A stretch of 64,000 bases of DNA from Tardiphaga sp. GTDB taxonomy: Bacteria; Pseudomonadota; Alphaproteobacteria; Rhizobiales; Xanthobacteraceae. The notes under the pieces are model-generated. The model saw only the letters and a program-made list of their open reading frames with translations. It had not been told where the DNA came from and searched no databases. The stretch spans positions 31,372-95,371 of the forward strand of contig JASBVG010000094.1 in NCBI GenBank assembly GCA_030147505.1, given 5' to 3'. A program made the translations under genes and the position numbers. Below are positions 1 to 8,999 of the stretch, piece after piece (the first letter of the stretch is position 1; each line of letters opens with the position of its first letter).

Positions 1-31
1 CGACTGCGGTCGTCAAAATCGTTCTGGTCAT
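1..31 (-). CDS. 5' fragment of a gene leaving the left edge
   Basis: Reading leftwards from an ATG at 31-29, ten codons are visible (MTRTILTTAV) before the window ends. A good ribosome binding site (GGGAGAG) lies about 6 bases upstream of this ATG. The lyase gene at 59-1408 ends 27 bp before it on the same strand, so the two are probably cotranscribed. A basic start followed by small hydrophobic residues would suit a signal peptide, but too little is present to name a product. Confidence 0.5.
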   Translation of the reverse strand, partial: MTRTILTTAV

Positions 32-58
32 CGAAATCTCTCCCGTTTAATTTTTGTT

Positions 59-1408
59 TCAGCGCTTGCTCAGACTCAGCACGCGATCGACCATCGGGCC
101 GCACAGGCCGAGATAGTTCGCGGGGTCGCAATGCTTACGGATGTTGTCTTTGCCGCCGAGCGCATCGTGGATCTCAGGCACCTCGGCGAGAATGTCGGCG
201 AGCGTGCCGCCGCCCTCGATGGCCTTGCGGCAGGCGTCATAGACGACGTCATGCGCATGCTGGCGGCCGAGCTTTGGCGCCGCCGCCATCATGACCGCTT
301 CGGCAACGATGAGGCCGTGGGTGAGATCGAGATTGTCGAGCATGCGCTTCTCGTGCACGACGAGACCGCCAAGCATGAACTTTGCGTTTGCCAACGATGA
401 TGCGGTGAGCAGAAAGCTCTCCGGCAGCGAGGCCCATTCGACATGCCAGGGGCCGGTGGCGCGCTCGAGATCATGGATCATGCCATCGAGCATGGTGGCC
501 ACATGCTGACGCACCGCTTTTGCAGCGGCGAGCATCAGTTCGCTCGAAATCGCGTTGCGCTTTTGCGGCATTGTCGATGACGCGCCGCGTCCGGGCACGA
601 AAGGCTCCGACACTTCACCAAATTCGGACGATGACAACAGCATCACGTCGGTGGCGATCTTGCCGAGGGTGCCGGTGATCAGGCCGAGCAGCGTCACGGC
701 CTCGGCGATGCCGTCGCGCGCCACATGCCAGGTGATCGACGGCTGATGCAGGCCGAGTTCTTCGCAGAACAGCCTTTGCATTTCGAGGCCGCCCTCGCCC
801 ACTGAAGCCAGCGTGCCCGCAGCGCCGGAGAACTCGCCCAGAAGGATTCGCGGCAGCGCCTGATCGACACGCTCGATGTGGCGATCGATCGAGGACAGCC
901 AGACCGCGGCCTTGTAGCCGAAGGTTACCGGCAGCGCCTGCTGCAGATGGGTGCGCCCGGCCATCGGCGTGTCGCGATACTTCTTGGCCATGGCTTTGAG
1001 GATGTCGCGAATCTCACGCAGGTCGCGCGCGACGATAGCGAGCGCGGCGCGGATCTGCAGGACATTGGCGGTGTCCATGATGTCCTGGGTGGTGGCGCCC
1101 CAATGGACGAAGCGCCCTGCCTCACCGGCGGCAGCAGAGAGCTGATGCACCAGCGGCAGGATCGGATAGCCGACGATCTCGGTCTCATGGCGGAGCTTGT
1201 CGAAATCGATCTGGATGGACTTGCCGGCGGCTTGAATGGCTTCGGCGGCGGACTTGGGCACGACGCCCATGCGGGCCTGCGCACGGGCCAGCGCAACCTC
1301 CGCCTCGATATAGCGGCCGACCAAGGCCTCATCCGTGAACACGGCCCGCATCTCCGCTGTGCCAAACATGTCCCGGAACAGGACCGAATCGAAAACCGTG
1401 CTGCCCAT
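59..1408 (-). CDS. Class II fumarase/aspartase-family lyase, PcaB/adenylosuccinate-lyase-like
   Basis: This 449-residue protein belongs to the fumarase/aspartase/adenylosuccinate lyase superfamily, homotetrameric cytoplasmic enzymes that catalyse beta-elimination or cycloisomerisation. Three superfamily boxes are visible: HWGATTQDIMDT near residues 102-113, GRTHLQQALPVTFG near 151-164, and the signature loop GRGASSTMPQKRN near 272-284. The overall pattern is closest to 3-carboxy-cis,cis-muconate cycloisomerase (PcaB) and the adenylosuccinate-lyase-like proteins often annotated in Bradyrhizobium. No other protocatechuate genes are visible, so the substrate is open. It is transcribed divergently from the GntR regulator at 1534, with a palindromic site between them, which suggests local control by that regulator. 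A further gene follows 27 bp downstream. Confidence 0.85.
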   Translation of the reverse strand: MGSTVFDSVLFRDMFGTAEMRAVFTDEALVGRYIEAEVALARAQARMGVVPKSAAEAIQAAGKSIQIDFDKLRHETEIVGYPILPLVHQLSAAAGEAGRFVHWGATTQDIMDTANVLQIRAALAIVARDLREIRDILKAMAKKYRDTPMAGRTHLQQALPVTFGYKAAVWLSSIDRHIERVDQALPRILLGEFSGAAGTLASVGEGGLEMQRLFCEELGLHQPSITWHVARDGIAEAVTLLGLITGTLGKIATDVMLLSSSEFGEVSEPFVPGRGASSTMPQKRNAISSELMLAAAKAVRQHVATMLDGMIHDLERATGPWHVEWASLPESFLLTASSLANAKFMLGGLVVHEKRMLDNLDLTHGLIVAEAVMMAAAPKLGRQHAHDVVYDACRKAIEGGGTLADILAEVPEIHDALGGKDNIRKHCDPANYLGLCGPMVDRVLSLSKR

Positions 1409-1420
1409 GGCGCCTCCTCA

Positions 1421-1454
1421 TTATGTTCGTACATATTAAATTGTCCGAACATAA
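1421..1454. promoter_or_regulatory. Inverted-repeat operator candidate between lyase and GntR gene
   Basis: The arm TTATGTTCGTACA at 1421-1433 is matched by TGTCCGAACATAA at 1442-1454, which is its reverse complement at 12 of 13 positions, with an 8-bp AT-rich spacer. The left arm runs into ATGT-N4-ACAT, itself a small palindrome. The site begins 13 bp upstream of the lyase start and lies 80 bp before the GntR start. That placement fits repression or autoregulation by the divergent GntR/HutC protein. The sequence is direct observation; the regulator assignment is inference. Confidence 0.6.
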
Positions 1455-1533
1455 AAGATAAGTCAACCAGCTTCCTTGACGGGATGGCGGCGGATCAGGC
1501 TTCCCTTATTGGAACAAAGACTCAGGGGCTGAT

Positions 1534-2277
1534 GTGGCAACGGTCGAAAAGCGATACGCATTCGTCGCCCGGGCGCTGACCGAGGCGATAGCCGACGGGC
1601 GGCATCCGGTCGGTTCGGTACTGCCGACGGAGTTCGAGCTGGCGGAGCAGTTTGCCGTGAGCCGCTCGACCGTGCGTGCGGCAATGCAGGAGCTGCAGGC
1701 ATCGGGACTGGTGAGCCGCAAGCGGAACGCCGGAACGCGGGTCGAGGCGGCATCGCCCGCGCGCGGCGGCAGTGGGTTCACACAGGCGCTGAACACCATC
1801 GAAGCCGTGCAGCAATTCGGCACGGAGACCGAACGACACGTGCAGCGGGTGGTGGATGTGGTCGCGGACAGCGAGCTTGCGGCGCAGCTCGGCTGCCGGC
1901 CAGGCCGGCGCTGGCTGTGTATCTCCAGCCTGCGCATGATCCCCGGTGATGCCACGCGCACGCCGATCTGCTGGACCGACGTCTATATCGACGGGGCCTT
2001 CGCGGATGAGGTGCGCACGAAGATGGACGGGCATCACGAGATTTTCGGCACCCTGGTGGAGAAGATTTCGGGACGGCGCTTCGTGGAGATCCGTCAGGAT
2101 ATTTGGGCGGTCGGCGTCTCGCAGACGATGGCCGAGCCGCTGAAGGCCGAGGCCGGCGCGCATGCGCTGTCGATCCGGCGGCAATATCTGTTCGCTTCAA
2201 ACGAACTTGCGGAGGTTTCGCTGAGCATTCATCCGGCGGATCGCTATCGTTATTCGACAAGGCTACTACGCGGCTAA
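1534..2277 (+). CDS. GntR-family (HutC/UTRA) transcriptional regulator
   Basis: This 247-residue protein has an N-terminal winged helix-turn-helix at about residues 5-70, with the typical GntR pattern LPTEFELAEQFAVSRSTVR followed by LQASGLVSRKRNAGTRV. A C-terminal UTRA effector-binding domain covers about 95-240. HutC-type regulators bind palindromic operators as dimers and release them on binding a small ligand. The start is a GTG at 1534 with AGGGG a few bases upstream. An ATG at 1532 is in another frame. The gene diverges from the lyase at 59-1408, so the likely target is the shared intergenic region. Its stop overlaps the convergent recJ stop by 4 bp. Confidence 0.88.
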   Translation: MATVEKRYAFVARALTEAIADGRHPVGSVLPTEFELAEQFAVSRSTVRAAMQELQASGLVSRKRNAGTRVEAASPARGGSGFTQALNTIEAVQQFGTETERHVQRVVDVVADSELAAQLGCRPGRRWLCISSLRMIPGDATRTPICWTDVYIDGAFADEVRTKMDGHHEIFGTLVEKISGRRFVEIRQDIWAVGVSQTMAEPLKAEAGAHALSIRRQYLFASNELAEVSLSIHPADRYRYSTRLLRG

Positions 2278-4112
2278 CGAATCATCCTTGGCTCGGATGA
2301 CGGCAATGCCACGTCGATCACGCGCATCTGTACCCGCTCCTGCCCCTGCCAGCGATCGACGGTGAGCGAGCCGGCCACATGCACCTGCTGGCCGCGATAT
2401 TCCTGCAGCGCGTTGCCGAGCTTCTGGCCCACCGAGCGGAAGGCGATGCCGTTGACCATGGCGCCGTCGGACGACTTCAGACGCAGACGCAGATGCGCCT
2501 GCCCGACTTCATCGACATAAGCGAGCTGATGCGAGAGCAACGCGATGACCGGCTCGGGATTGGCCTGGCCGAACGGGCCGGCGCGGTTGATTGTGTTGAC
2601 GAGATCGACGGTGACGCCGCGCGCGGTGACGGCGCCGTCGATGAACAGTTCTTTCTCATTGCGTGATTTAGCGACATCGGACGCGAGGCGCTCTTCGAGA
2701 AAGGCACGGAATTCGCCGAGCCTTTCCTTCCTCAACGTGACGCCCGCGGCCATGGCGTGACCGCCGCCCTTGATGAGCAAGCCATCAGTCACTGCCTGCC
2801 GCACCGCCTTGCCGAGATCGACGCCGGAGATCGAGCGGCCGGAGCCGGTGCCGATACCGCCGGGCTCCAGCGCGATGGCAAAGCTCGGCCGCGCGAACTT
2901 CTCCTTCAGGCGCGAGGCGACGAGGCCGACAACGCCGGGATGCCAGCCTTCGCTTGCGGTGACGATCACACTGCCCTTGTCCTCAAGGCCGAGCGAGGCA
3001 AGCGCCTCGGCTTCGGCCTGCGCCTCGGCAGCCTGTTCGATGGCACGACGCTCGATGTTGAGACGATCGAGTTCGGCTGCGATCCTGGCGGCCTCGGAGA
3101 CATCGCCTTCGAGCAAGAGACGTACGCCGAGATCGGCGCGGCCGATGCGGCCGCCGGCATTGATGCGCGGGCCAAGCATGAAACCGAGATGCCAGGCTTC
3201 CGGCGGGCCGTTGAGGCGCGCGACGTCCATCAAAGCGGTGTGACCGACATGGTCGCGGCGACGCAGCGCGATCAGGCCCTTGGCGACGAAGGCGCGGTTG
3301 AGGCCGATCAGCGGCGCGACATCCGCGACGGTGCCGAGGGCCACGTGATGCAGCATGTCGAGCAGGTTCGGCTCAGGCCTCTGCGGCGTCCAGAAACCGC
3401 GCTGGCGCAGCTCGCGGTTGACGGCGACCAATGTGATCAGCACGAGGCCGACGGCAGCGAGATGGCCGAGGCCGGAAATGTCGTCGAGACGGTTGGGATT
3501 CACCACGGCATCGACGTCGGGCAATTCCTCATTGGCCTGATGGTGATCGATGACGACCACGGACATGCCGAGCTTTTTCGCCTCCGCCAGCGGCTCGAAA
3601 CTGGTGGTGCCGCAATCGACGGTGACCAGCAGCGTATTGCCGTTCCCCGCCAGCGCGCGGATCGCATCCACGTTGGGGCCATAACCTTCGAAAATGCGGT
3701 CGGGAATGTGGATTTGCGGATCGAGGCCGCAATGGCGCAGGTGCCAGGCGAGCAGTGCGGAGGATGTGGCGCCGTCGACGTCATAGTCGCCGAAGATCGC
3801 GACCTGCTCGCGCCGCTCTGCGGCATCCGCAATGCGTTTGGCCGCGGCTTCCATCTGGGTGATGGTGAACGGATCCGGCATCAGTTTACGGATGGTCGGA
3901 TCGAGGAAATCCTCGACGGCATCGATCTCGATGCCGCGGCCGGCGATGACCCGGGCGAGCATCTCCGGCAGCTTGAACCGCTGCACCATCGCCAAAGCCC
4001 GCGCGGCGCCGCGCTGATCGACACGGTCGCGCCAGATACGGCCGGTGGCGGATTGGGTCACGCCGAGAAAGGCGGGACGGACGAGTTCGGGGATGTCGGT
4101 CGACGGGGACAT
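2274..4112 (-). CDS. recJ: Single-stranded-DNA-specific exonuclease RecJ
   Basis: RecJ is a 5'-3' exonuclease on single-stranded DNA in RecF-pathway recombination, mismatch repair and base excision repair. The 612-residue length is close to the family's usual 570-610. The DHH-family motifs are present: DYDVDGATS near residues 109-117 (motif I), VDCGTT near 165, and VIDHHQANEELP with DHH at 189-191. A DHHA1 domain with GGGHAMAAG near residue 450 and a C-terminal OB-like region follow. The gene lies at the downstream end of a minus-strand run that includes glpX and hom. It is convergent with the GntR gene, overlapping by 4 bp. Confidence 0.96.
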   Translation of the reverse strand: MSPSTDIPELVRPAFLGVTQSATGRIWRDRVDQRGAARALAMVQRFKLPEMLARVIAGRGIEIDAVEDFLDPTIRKLMPDPFTITQMEAAAKRIADAAERREQVAIFGDYDVDGATSSALLAWHLRHCGLDPQIHIPDRIFEGYGPNVDAIRALAGNGNTLLVTVDCGTTSFEPLAEAKKLGMSVVVIDHHQANEELPDVDAVVNPNRLDDISGLGHLAAVGLVLITLVAVNRELRQRGFWTPQRPEPNLLDMLHHVALGTVADVAPLIGLNRAFVAKGLIALRRRDHVGHTALMDVARLNGPPEAWHLGFMLGPRINAGGRIGRADLGVRLLLEGDVSEAARIAAELDRLNIERRAIEQAAEAQAEAEALASLGLEDKGSVIVTASEGWHPGVVGLVASRLKEKFARPSFAIALEPGGIGTGSGRSISGVDLGKAVRQAVTDGLLIKGGGHAMAAGVTLRKERLGEFRAFLEERLASDVAKSRNEKELFIDGAVTARGVTVDLVNTINRAGPFGQANPEPVIALLSHQLAYVDEVGQAHLRLRLKSSDGAMVNGIAFRSVGQKLGNALQEYRGQQVHVAGSLTVDRWQGQERVQMRVIDVALPSSEPRMIR

Positions 4113-4199
4113 GCGCGCACATAAGCATGATGCGCGCGGGAGGCAAATAATGAAGTCTTATTTTACTCTCGGAATGACGGGCGAAGAACGCTTCCGGTG

Positions 4200-5180
4200 C
4201 TAACCGCGCGATAATTTAAGCGTTACTCGACAGGTCTTAGTATAAGTATCCGTCACGTTGCGCTCCTCCATCTCGGAGGACGATAATTTAACTAGCTCAG
4301 CTATTGTTTTATTGCTGCGGAAATAGCGTGTTTCGTTCGAAACGTTCCCGCTCACACGACATTTAACCCAACTCGGCAAACCGGAACATAGCGATCTGAC
4401 GTCGCCTACAGCTTCTTTCACCACTCTTGGCTTGTCGATTGGCGGTCCCAGAGATTCCACGACTACGCTGAAAAATTTATCAAACGACGTAGAGCAAGCT
4501 TTGTCCTGCAGATCCGACGAGCCGCTTTTCTTATCACCATATTTCTCCGAGTAAGCGATGGCATACTGGTAGCTGTACTCAACTATGATCTCACTAAACT
4601 GACTTTGATCAATCACGTTTTTCTTGTAGTACTTCGCGATCAAGTCAAAGCCATCAAAGGCCGTTCTATATTCAAAGAACGCCCCTTGTGGATCCGCTTT
4701 CCAATTACCCGAGGGAAATTTCGCTTTGATTTCTGAAGCCCCCAAATTGATTGGAGGGATCGCTAGATCGGCCAAGGTTTTATCGGCCTGAACTGAAGAT
4801 GAAGATTCTAGCGTTAGTTTGTCTAGCATCTTGCCGAACACACGCTCACGGCAATTTCGATCGCCAGTCAAAGCTTCGGCGGTAGCTTCTCGGGAAAGAC
4901 CTTCAAACTCTTCGCGAGAAAGCGAGCCTCGACTAGAGGCGCCGACATCAACAAGCTTCCCAATTAGCCCATTTAACTGAGCTTTTACATCGCCTTGGAG
5001 CTGAGTCTCGGTTTTCCGCCCTTTGGCCTCCACCGTGTTGCAAATCGAGGCAGCCGTTTCTCGAATGATCAGCATCTGCTGCGAATTCAATGTCTGAGAC
5101 AGGGCAACTTTCGCAAAACAAAAAACGCTGATGAAAATGAATAAAACCGCGAGCACGTCGGCTTTCGTTTGTGCGATCAT
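4200..5180 (-). CDS. AT-rich secreted protein of unknown function
   Basis: I do not recognise this protein of about 326 residues. The chosen start (MIAQTKADVL) has GGAG six bases upstream; an alternative ATG lies 12 bp earlier at 5192. The first 30 residues look like a signal peptide, with one lysine and then a hydrophobic stretch rich in Leu, Phe and Ile ending near VALSQ. The mature part is polar and contains several cysteines (for example in ICNT, DRNC, KACS, LCSG, VKCRV and KTCRV), suggesting disulfides in the periplasm. Base composition is visibly lower in GC than the neighbouring genes and common codons are AT-ending, a sign of recent transfer. It sits between recJ and a HAD-family gene on the same strand. 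Confidence 0.65.
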   Translation of the reverse strand: MIAQTKADVLAVLFIFISVFCFAKVALSQTLNSQQMLIIRETAASICNTVEAKGRKTETQLQGDVKAQLNGLIGKLVDVGASSRGSLSREEFEGLSREATAEALTGDRNCRERVFGKMLDKLTLESSSSVQADKTLADLAIPPINLGASEIKAKFPSGNWKADPQGAFFEYRTAFDGFDLIAKYYKKNVIDQSQFSEIIVEYSYQYAIAYSEKYGDKKSGSSDLQDKACSTSFDKFFSVVVESLGPPIDKPRVVKEAVGDVRSLCSGLPSWVKCRVSGNVSNETRYFRSNKTIAELVKLSSSEMEERNVTDTYTKTCRVTLKLSRG

Positions 5181-5293
5181 TCCCAGCTCCATGCAGCCTT
5201 ACAAGAGCAAAGGCAGCAGCCTACCACGAAGACTGTATATTCCACACAAAACAACCGATAGATGCAAGCGCTATCGATAGCGATTTGCCATCT

Positions 5294-6013
5294 TCAACAC
5301 CCCAGCTGCTTCGCCATGTCTTCAAAATCCTCCGCCACCACATCCCAGTCGCCGTCGGCCTTGAAGTCACGGTTCTGGTGCGGGCCGTATTCGGTGATGC
5401 GGGGAACGAAGCCGGTCTTGAGGCCGCATTTCTGGGCGGCGTCGAGGTCGTTGTTATGGGCGGCGACCATCATCACTTCGTGCGGTTTCAAGCTCAAGAG
5501 TTCGCAGGCGCCGAGATAGCTTTCGGGATCTGGTTTGTAATGCTTGAACAGCTCCGCGCTCATGATGAGATCCCATGGCAGCCCGCCGAACTTCGCCATG
5601 TTCGTGAGCAGCGCCACATTGCCGTTCGACAGCGGGCTGATGACGAATTTCGTTTTCAGCCGCGTCAGACCGGGGACGGAATCCTTCCACGGATACAGGC
5701 GGTGCCAGCCGAGGGTGAGATGATGCAGGTCGTCGTCCGTGAGGCTCTTGATGCCGAACTTGTCGACCAGCCCTTCGAGGGACTGGCGATGCAGCTTGTC
5801 CAGCTTCAAGAAGCCGCGCTCGGGATGATGGCGCACGCTGTCCATAGAGGGCACATAGGCTTGGCGCCACGCATCGACGAGTGCGGTCCAGTCGGCGCTG
5901 ATGCCGCGAGTGGCGCTCCAGGCGGTAAAGTCGTTGATCAAGCTGGTGCGCCAGTCGACGACGGTGCCGAACACGTCGAAGATCAGGGCCTTGACGGCGG
6001 AGGTGTCGCTCAT
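5294..6013 (-). CDS. HAD-family haloacid dehalogenase, type II
   Basis: The 239-residue protein matches the L-2-haloacid dehalogenase group of the HAD superfamily. The first motif, LIFDVFGTVVDWR, has the nucleophile aspartate at residue 13. SPLSNGN (motif II), KPDPESYLGA (motif III lysine) and AAHNNDLDAA (motif IV) all follow in order. Known enzymes hydrolyse 2-haloalkanoates, but many homologues are phosphatases or of unknown substrate. The helical cap domain between motifs I and II is intact. The start is ATG at 6013. The gene is separated from the GNAT gene upstream by a short palindromic repeat at 6044-6078. Confidence 0.88.
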   Translation of the reverse strand: MSDTSAVKALIFDVFGTVVDWRTSLINDFTAWSATRGISADWTALVDAWRQAYVPSMDSVRHHPERGFLKLDKLHRQSLEGLVDKFGIKSLTDDDLHHLTLGWHRLYPWKDSVPGLTRLKTKFVISPLSNGNVALLTNMAKFGGLPWDLIMSAELFKHYKPDPESYLGACELLSLKPHEVMMVAAHNNDLDAAQKCGLKTGFVPRITEYGPHQNRDFKADGDWDVVAEDFEDMAKQLGC

Positions 6014-6043
6014 GGTCTCGCTCCCGTTTTGTTTTTTATCGTT

Positions 6044-6078
6044 GTAGCCCGGATGGAGCGAAGCGCAATCCGGACTAC
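6044..6078. repeat. Short dispersed palindromic repeat, copy A
   Basis: GTAGCCCGGAT at 6044-6054 and ATCCGGACTAC at 6068-6078 form imperfect complementary arms around the core GGAGCGAAGCGCA. The same core, GAGCGAAGCG, lies inside a palindrome at 59908-59943. Intergenic hairpins of this form are widespread in Bradyrhizobium-like genomes. It lies between the GNAT and HAD genes, where it could form an RNA hairpin. Confidence 0.75.
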
Positions 6079-6082
6079 GAGG

Positions 6083-6538
6083 TCAGAGTATCTTCCGATA
6101 CTGCATGAAGCCCGAATTGTCCGCGACCTGATCGTAGAGGATACGCGCCTGCGCATTCTCGTTCTGCGTCAGCCAGTGGACGCGGCTGCAGCCGTCGGCT
6201 TTCGCCTTCGCATAGACGGCTTCGATCAGCGCACGGCCCAAGCCGAGGCCGCGGGCGCTGCTGTCGACGAACAGATCCTGCAGATAGCAGTAATCGCCCG
6301 TTGTCCAGGATGAGCGGTGATACAGGAACTGAACGATGCCGGTCAGCTTGCCGTCCACATAGGCGCCGAGCAGAAACATCTGCTCGTTGGCATCGTGAAA
6401 ACGCTTCCACGCGGTGTCAGTGGCAACCTGCGGCAGCGTGGCTTTGTAGAAGGTCAGATAGCCCTGCCACAGCGGCTCCCAGGTGGTCCGCTCATCGGGG
6501 CCGACGGGGCGGATCTCAATATTCTCGATTTTCGGCAT
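6083..6538 (-). CDS. GNAT-family N-acetyltransferase
   Basis: This 151-residue protein has the GNAT fold signature. A beta-strand LQDLFVDSSARG leads into the acetyl-CoA pyrophosphate loop GLGLGRALIEA (the R/Q-x-x-G-x-G/A motif). A C-terminal segment, HWLTQNENAQARILYDQVA, is typical of the family's last helices. It transfers an acetyl group from acetyl-CoA to an amine of a small molecule or protein; the acceptor cannot be told. It is 10 bp downstream of glpX on the same strand and probably in its transcript. Confidence 0.88.
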   Translation of the reverse strand: MPKIENIEIRPVGPDERTTWEPLWQGYLTFYKATLPQVATDTAWKRFHDANEQMFLLGAYVDGKLTGIVQFLYHRSSWTTGDYCYLQDLFVDSSARGLGLGRALIEAVYAKAKADGCSRVHWLTQNENAQARILYDQVADNSGFMQYRKIL

Positions 6539-6548
6539 TTGCGCGCGC

Positions 6549-7547
6549 TCAATCGAGGTGGAATTTTTCGAGCTGGCGGTGCTCGCCCTTGATGATGCGG
6601 ACGGTGCCGGTCACCGAGCGCATCACGATGGTTTCAGTCTCGATCACGTCGCCGCGGAATTTGACGCCCGACAGCAGCGCGCCATCGGTGACGCCAGTGG
6701 CGGCGAACAGGCAGTCGCCCTTCGCCATGTCTTCGATGCGGTAGATCATCTTCGGATCGTTGACGCCCATCTTCCTGGCGCGTTCACGCTTCTCGTCGGT
6801 GTCGAGGATCAGGCGGGTCAGCATCTGGCCGCCGATACAACGCAGCGCCACGGCCGCGAGCACGCCTTCCGGCGCGCCGCCGGTACCCATATATATATCG
6901 ATGCCCGACTTGTCGGGATCGGTGGTGTGGATGACACCGGCGACGTCACCGTCCGGGATCAGGCGCAGCGAGGCGCCGGTGGCGCGGATCGCGTTGATGA
7001 GCGGTTCATGGCGCGGACGCTCCAGCACCAGTGCGGTGATCTCCGACACCGGCACACCCTTGGCCTTGGCGAGACGCTGGATGTTCTCGGCGGGAGGCGC
7101 ATCGAGATCGAGCAGGTTCTTGTCGTAGCCCGGGCCGATCGCCAGCTTTTCCATATAAACGTCCGGCGCATGCAGCAGCGTGCCGCCATCGGCCATCGCA
7201 AGCGTGGCAATCGAGCCCGGCATGTCCTTGGCGCACAGCGTGGTGCCTTCGAGCGGATCGACGGCGATATCGACCTTGGGGCCGGCATTGATGCCGACCT
7301 TCTCGCCGATGAACAACATCGGCGCCTCGTCGCGCTCGCCCTCGCCGATCACGATGGTGCCTTCGATCGGCAGCTTGTTGAGCTCGCGGCGCATCGCGTC
7401 CACGGCTGCCTGATCGGCCGCCTTTTCCTTGCCGTGGCCGCGCAGGCGCGCTGCCGACACTGCCGCACGTTCGGTGACGCGGACGATTTCGAGCGTGAGG
7501 ATGCGCTCAAGGAGCTGCTGCGGCGGGACGGAAATATGGGTGGACAT
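6549..7547 (-). CDS. glpX: Class II fructose-1,6-bisphosphatase
   Basis: GlpX hydrolyses fructose-1,6-bisphosphate to fructose-6-phosphate in gluconeogenesis and, in autotrophs, the Calvin cycle. The 332-residue product has the class II metal and substrate motifs GEGERDEAPMLFIGEKVG, AVDPLEGTTLCA and YMGTGGAPEGVLAA. I chose the ATG at 7547 (MSTHISVPPQQ) because AAAGGAG lies 6 bases upstream. An in-frame ATG at 7580 would add 11 unlike residues and lacks this site. The gene lies about 57 bp downstream of hom, in the order aminotransferase, hom, glpX that recurs in related genomes. Confidence 0.95.
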   Translation of the reverse strand: MSTHISVPPQQLLERILTLEIVRVTERAAVSAARLRGHGKEKAADQAAVDAMRRELNKLPIEGTIVIGEGERDEAPMLFIGEKVGINAGPKVDIAVDPLEGTTLCAKDMPGSIATLAMADGGTLLHAPDVYMEKLAIGPGYDKNLLDLDAPPAENIQRLAKAKGVPVSEITALVLERPRHEPLINAIRATGASLRLIPDGDVAGVIHTTDPDKSGIDIYMGTGGAPEGVLAAVALRCIGGQMLTRLILDTDEKRERARKMGVNDPKMIYRIEDMAKGDCLFAATGVTDGALLSGVKFRGDVIETETIVMRSVTGTVRIIKGEHRQLEKFHLD

Positions 7548-7604
7548 CGATGGCTCCTTTAGTTCAGCGGGGGCGTTCACTCCCGATAACGCTTACGCGG
7601 TCGT

Positions 7605-8927
7605 TCAGTTCTTTTCGATGCGGATGACCTGCGGCTTGCCCGAAATCACCTTGTCTTTCTGCACAGCCTGCAGCGCGCGGCGCATCGCGTCTTCGGACGT
7701 CGCATAGGTAATCAGGATAACCGGCACGGGTGACGATTTCTTGGTGCCGTCGATCGGCTCTAGCTGGCCATTCGGGTGCTTCTGCACAATGGATTCCAGC
7801 GAGATCTTCTGCTCGGCCAGACGCGTTGCGATACGCGCCGCAGTGCCAGCGAGATCGCGCGCCATCAGGCGGATGTAGTAGCCGCCTTCATGACGTTCCA
7901 TCGGCGCCTTGGTCGTGGTGGTAAGCTTGGCGACCGGCTGCGCAAAGGGCAGCGCGCGGACATTGCGCGCGACATCGGCGATATCGGCCAGCACGGCGGA
8001 GGCCGTGGCAGCACCACCTGCCCCCGGGCCGACCAGCGTGATCGGGGCGATGCCGGCGCCGTCGATAGTGACGGCGTTGGTGACGCCCATCACCTGAGCG
8101 ATGGATGAGGTTAGCGGCACCATGGTCGGATGCACCCGCTGCTCGATGCCCGTCTTGGTGCGCATCGCAACGCCAAGAAGCTTGATGCGATAGCCGAGTT
8201 CGGCGGCCGCTCGGAGATCTTCGGCAGCAATGGTCGAGATGCCTTCCACCGATACGGCGCTCTCGGCGACTTTGGTGCCGAATGCAAGGCTGGCAAGGAT
8301 CGCGAGTTTTTGCGCGGTGTCGTAGCCGTCCACGTCGAAGGACGGCTCGGCTTCGGCATAACCGAGGCGCTGCGCATCCTTCAGGCACTCCTCGAAGGAC
8401 AGGCCTTCCTGCTCCATCCGTGTCAGGATGTAGTTGCAGGTGCCGTTGAGAATGCCATAGACCCGGTTGATCGAGGTGCCCGACAGGCCCTCGCGGATGG
8501 TCTTGATGACCGGGATCGCACCGGCGACGGCGGCTTCATAATTCAGCGCGCCGCCATGTTTCTCGGCAGATGTCGCCAGCTTCAGGCCATGCTTGGCGAC
8601 CAGCGCCTTGTTGGCGGTGACAACGGACTTGCCCGAGGCAAGCGCAGCGGAGATCGACGACAGCGCAGGATCGCCTGCCCCGCCCATCAATTCGACAAAA
8701 CACTCGACCTCGGGATGGGTGGCGACCGCCAGCGGGTCCTTCATCCAGTCGATGCCGCGCAGATCGATGCCACGCTTCTTGGCCTTGTTGCGGGCGGTGA
8801 CAGCCACGACCTTGATGCCGCGTCCGCAGCGCGCGGCGAGGATGGACTGTTGCTGTTCGATGAGACGGACGACTTCGGCGCCAACGGTGCCGAGACCCGC
8901 GATACCCACTTTGAGGGGTGCGACCAT
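7605..8927 (-). CDS. hom: Homoserine dehydrogenase
   Basis: This enzyme reduces aspartate semialdehyde to homoserine with NAD(P)H, the branch point towards threonine and methionine. The 440-residue protein begins with a Rossmann motif (VGIAGLGTVGAEVV). It continues with the catalytic domain (TANKALVAKHG, NGTCNYILTRM, EPSFDVDGYD) and ends in a regulatory ACT domain from about residue 355. That gives the long allosterically regulated form, usually inhibited by threonine. It lies 72 bp downstream of the aminotransferase gene and is probably cotranscribed with it. Confidence 0.96.
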   Translation of the reverse strand: MVAPLKVGIAGLGTVGAEVVRLIEQQQSILAARCGRGIKVVAVTARNKAKKRGIDLRGIDWMKDPLAVATHPEVECFVELMGGAGDPALSSISAALASGKSVVTANKALVAKHGLKLATSAEKHGGALNYEAAVAGAIPVIKTIREGLSGTSINRVYGILNGTCNYILTRMEQEGLSFEECLKDAQRLGYAEAEPSFDVDGYDTAQKLAILASLAFGTKVAESAVSVEGISTIAAEDLRAAAELGYRIKLLGVAMRTKTGIEQRVHPTMVPLTSSIAQVMGVTNAVTIDGAGIAPITLVGPGAGGAATASAVLADIADVARNVRALPFAQPVAKLTTTTKAPMERHEGGYYIRLMARDLAGTAARIATRLAEQKISLESIVQKHPNGQLEPIDGTKKSSPVPVILITYATSEDAMRRALQAVQKDKVISGKPQVIRIEKN

Positions 8928-8999
8928 AGAATTGTAACCTGTCGGATTTTCTTAGTGAGCCGGGGGATGCGCGGAAGCCTTGCGGCTCCCGCACTGGCC

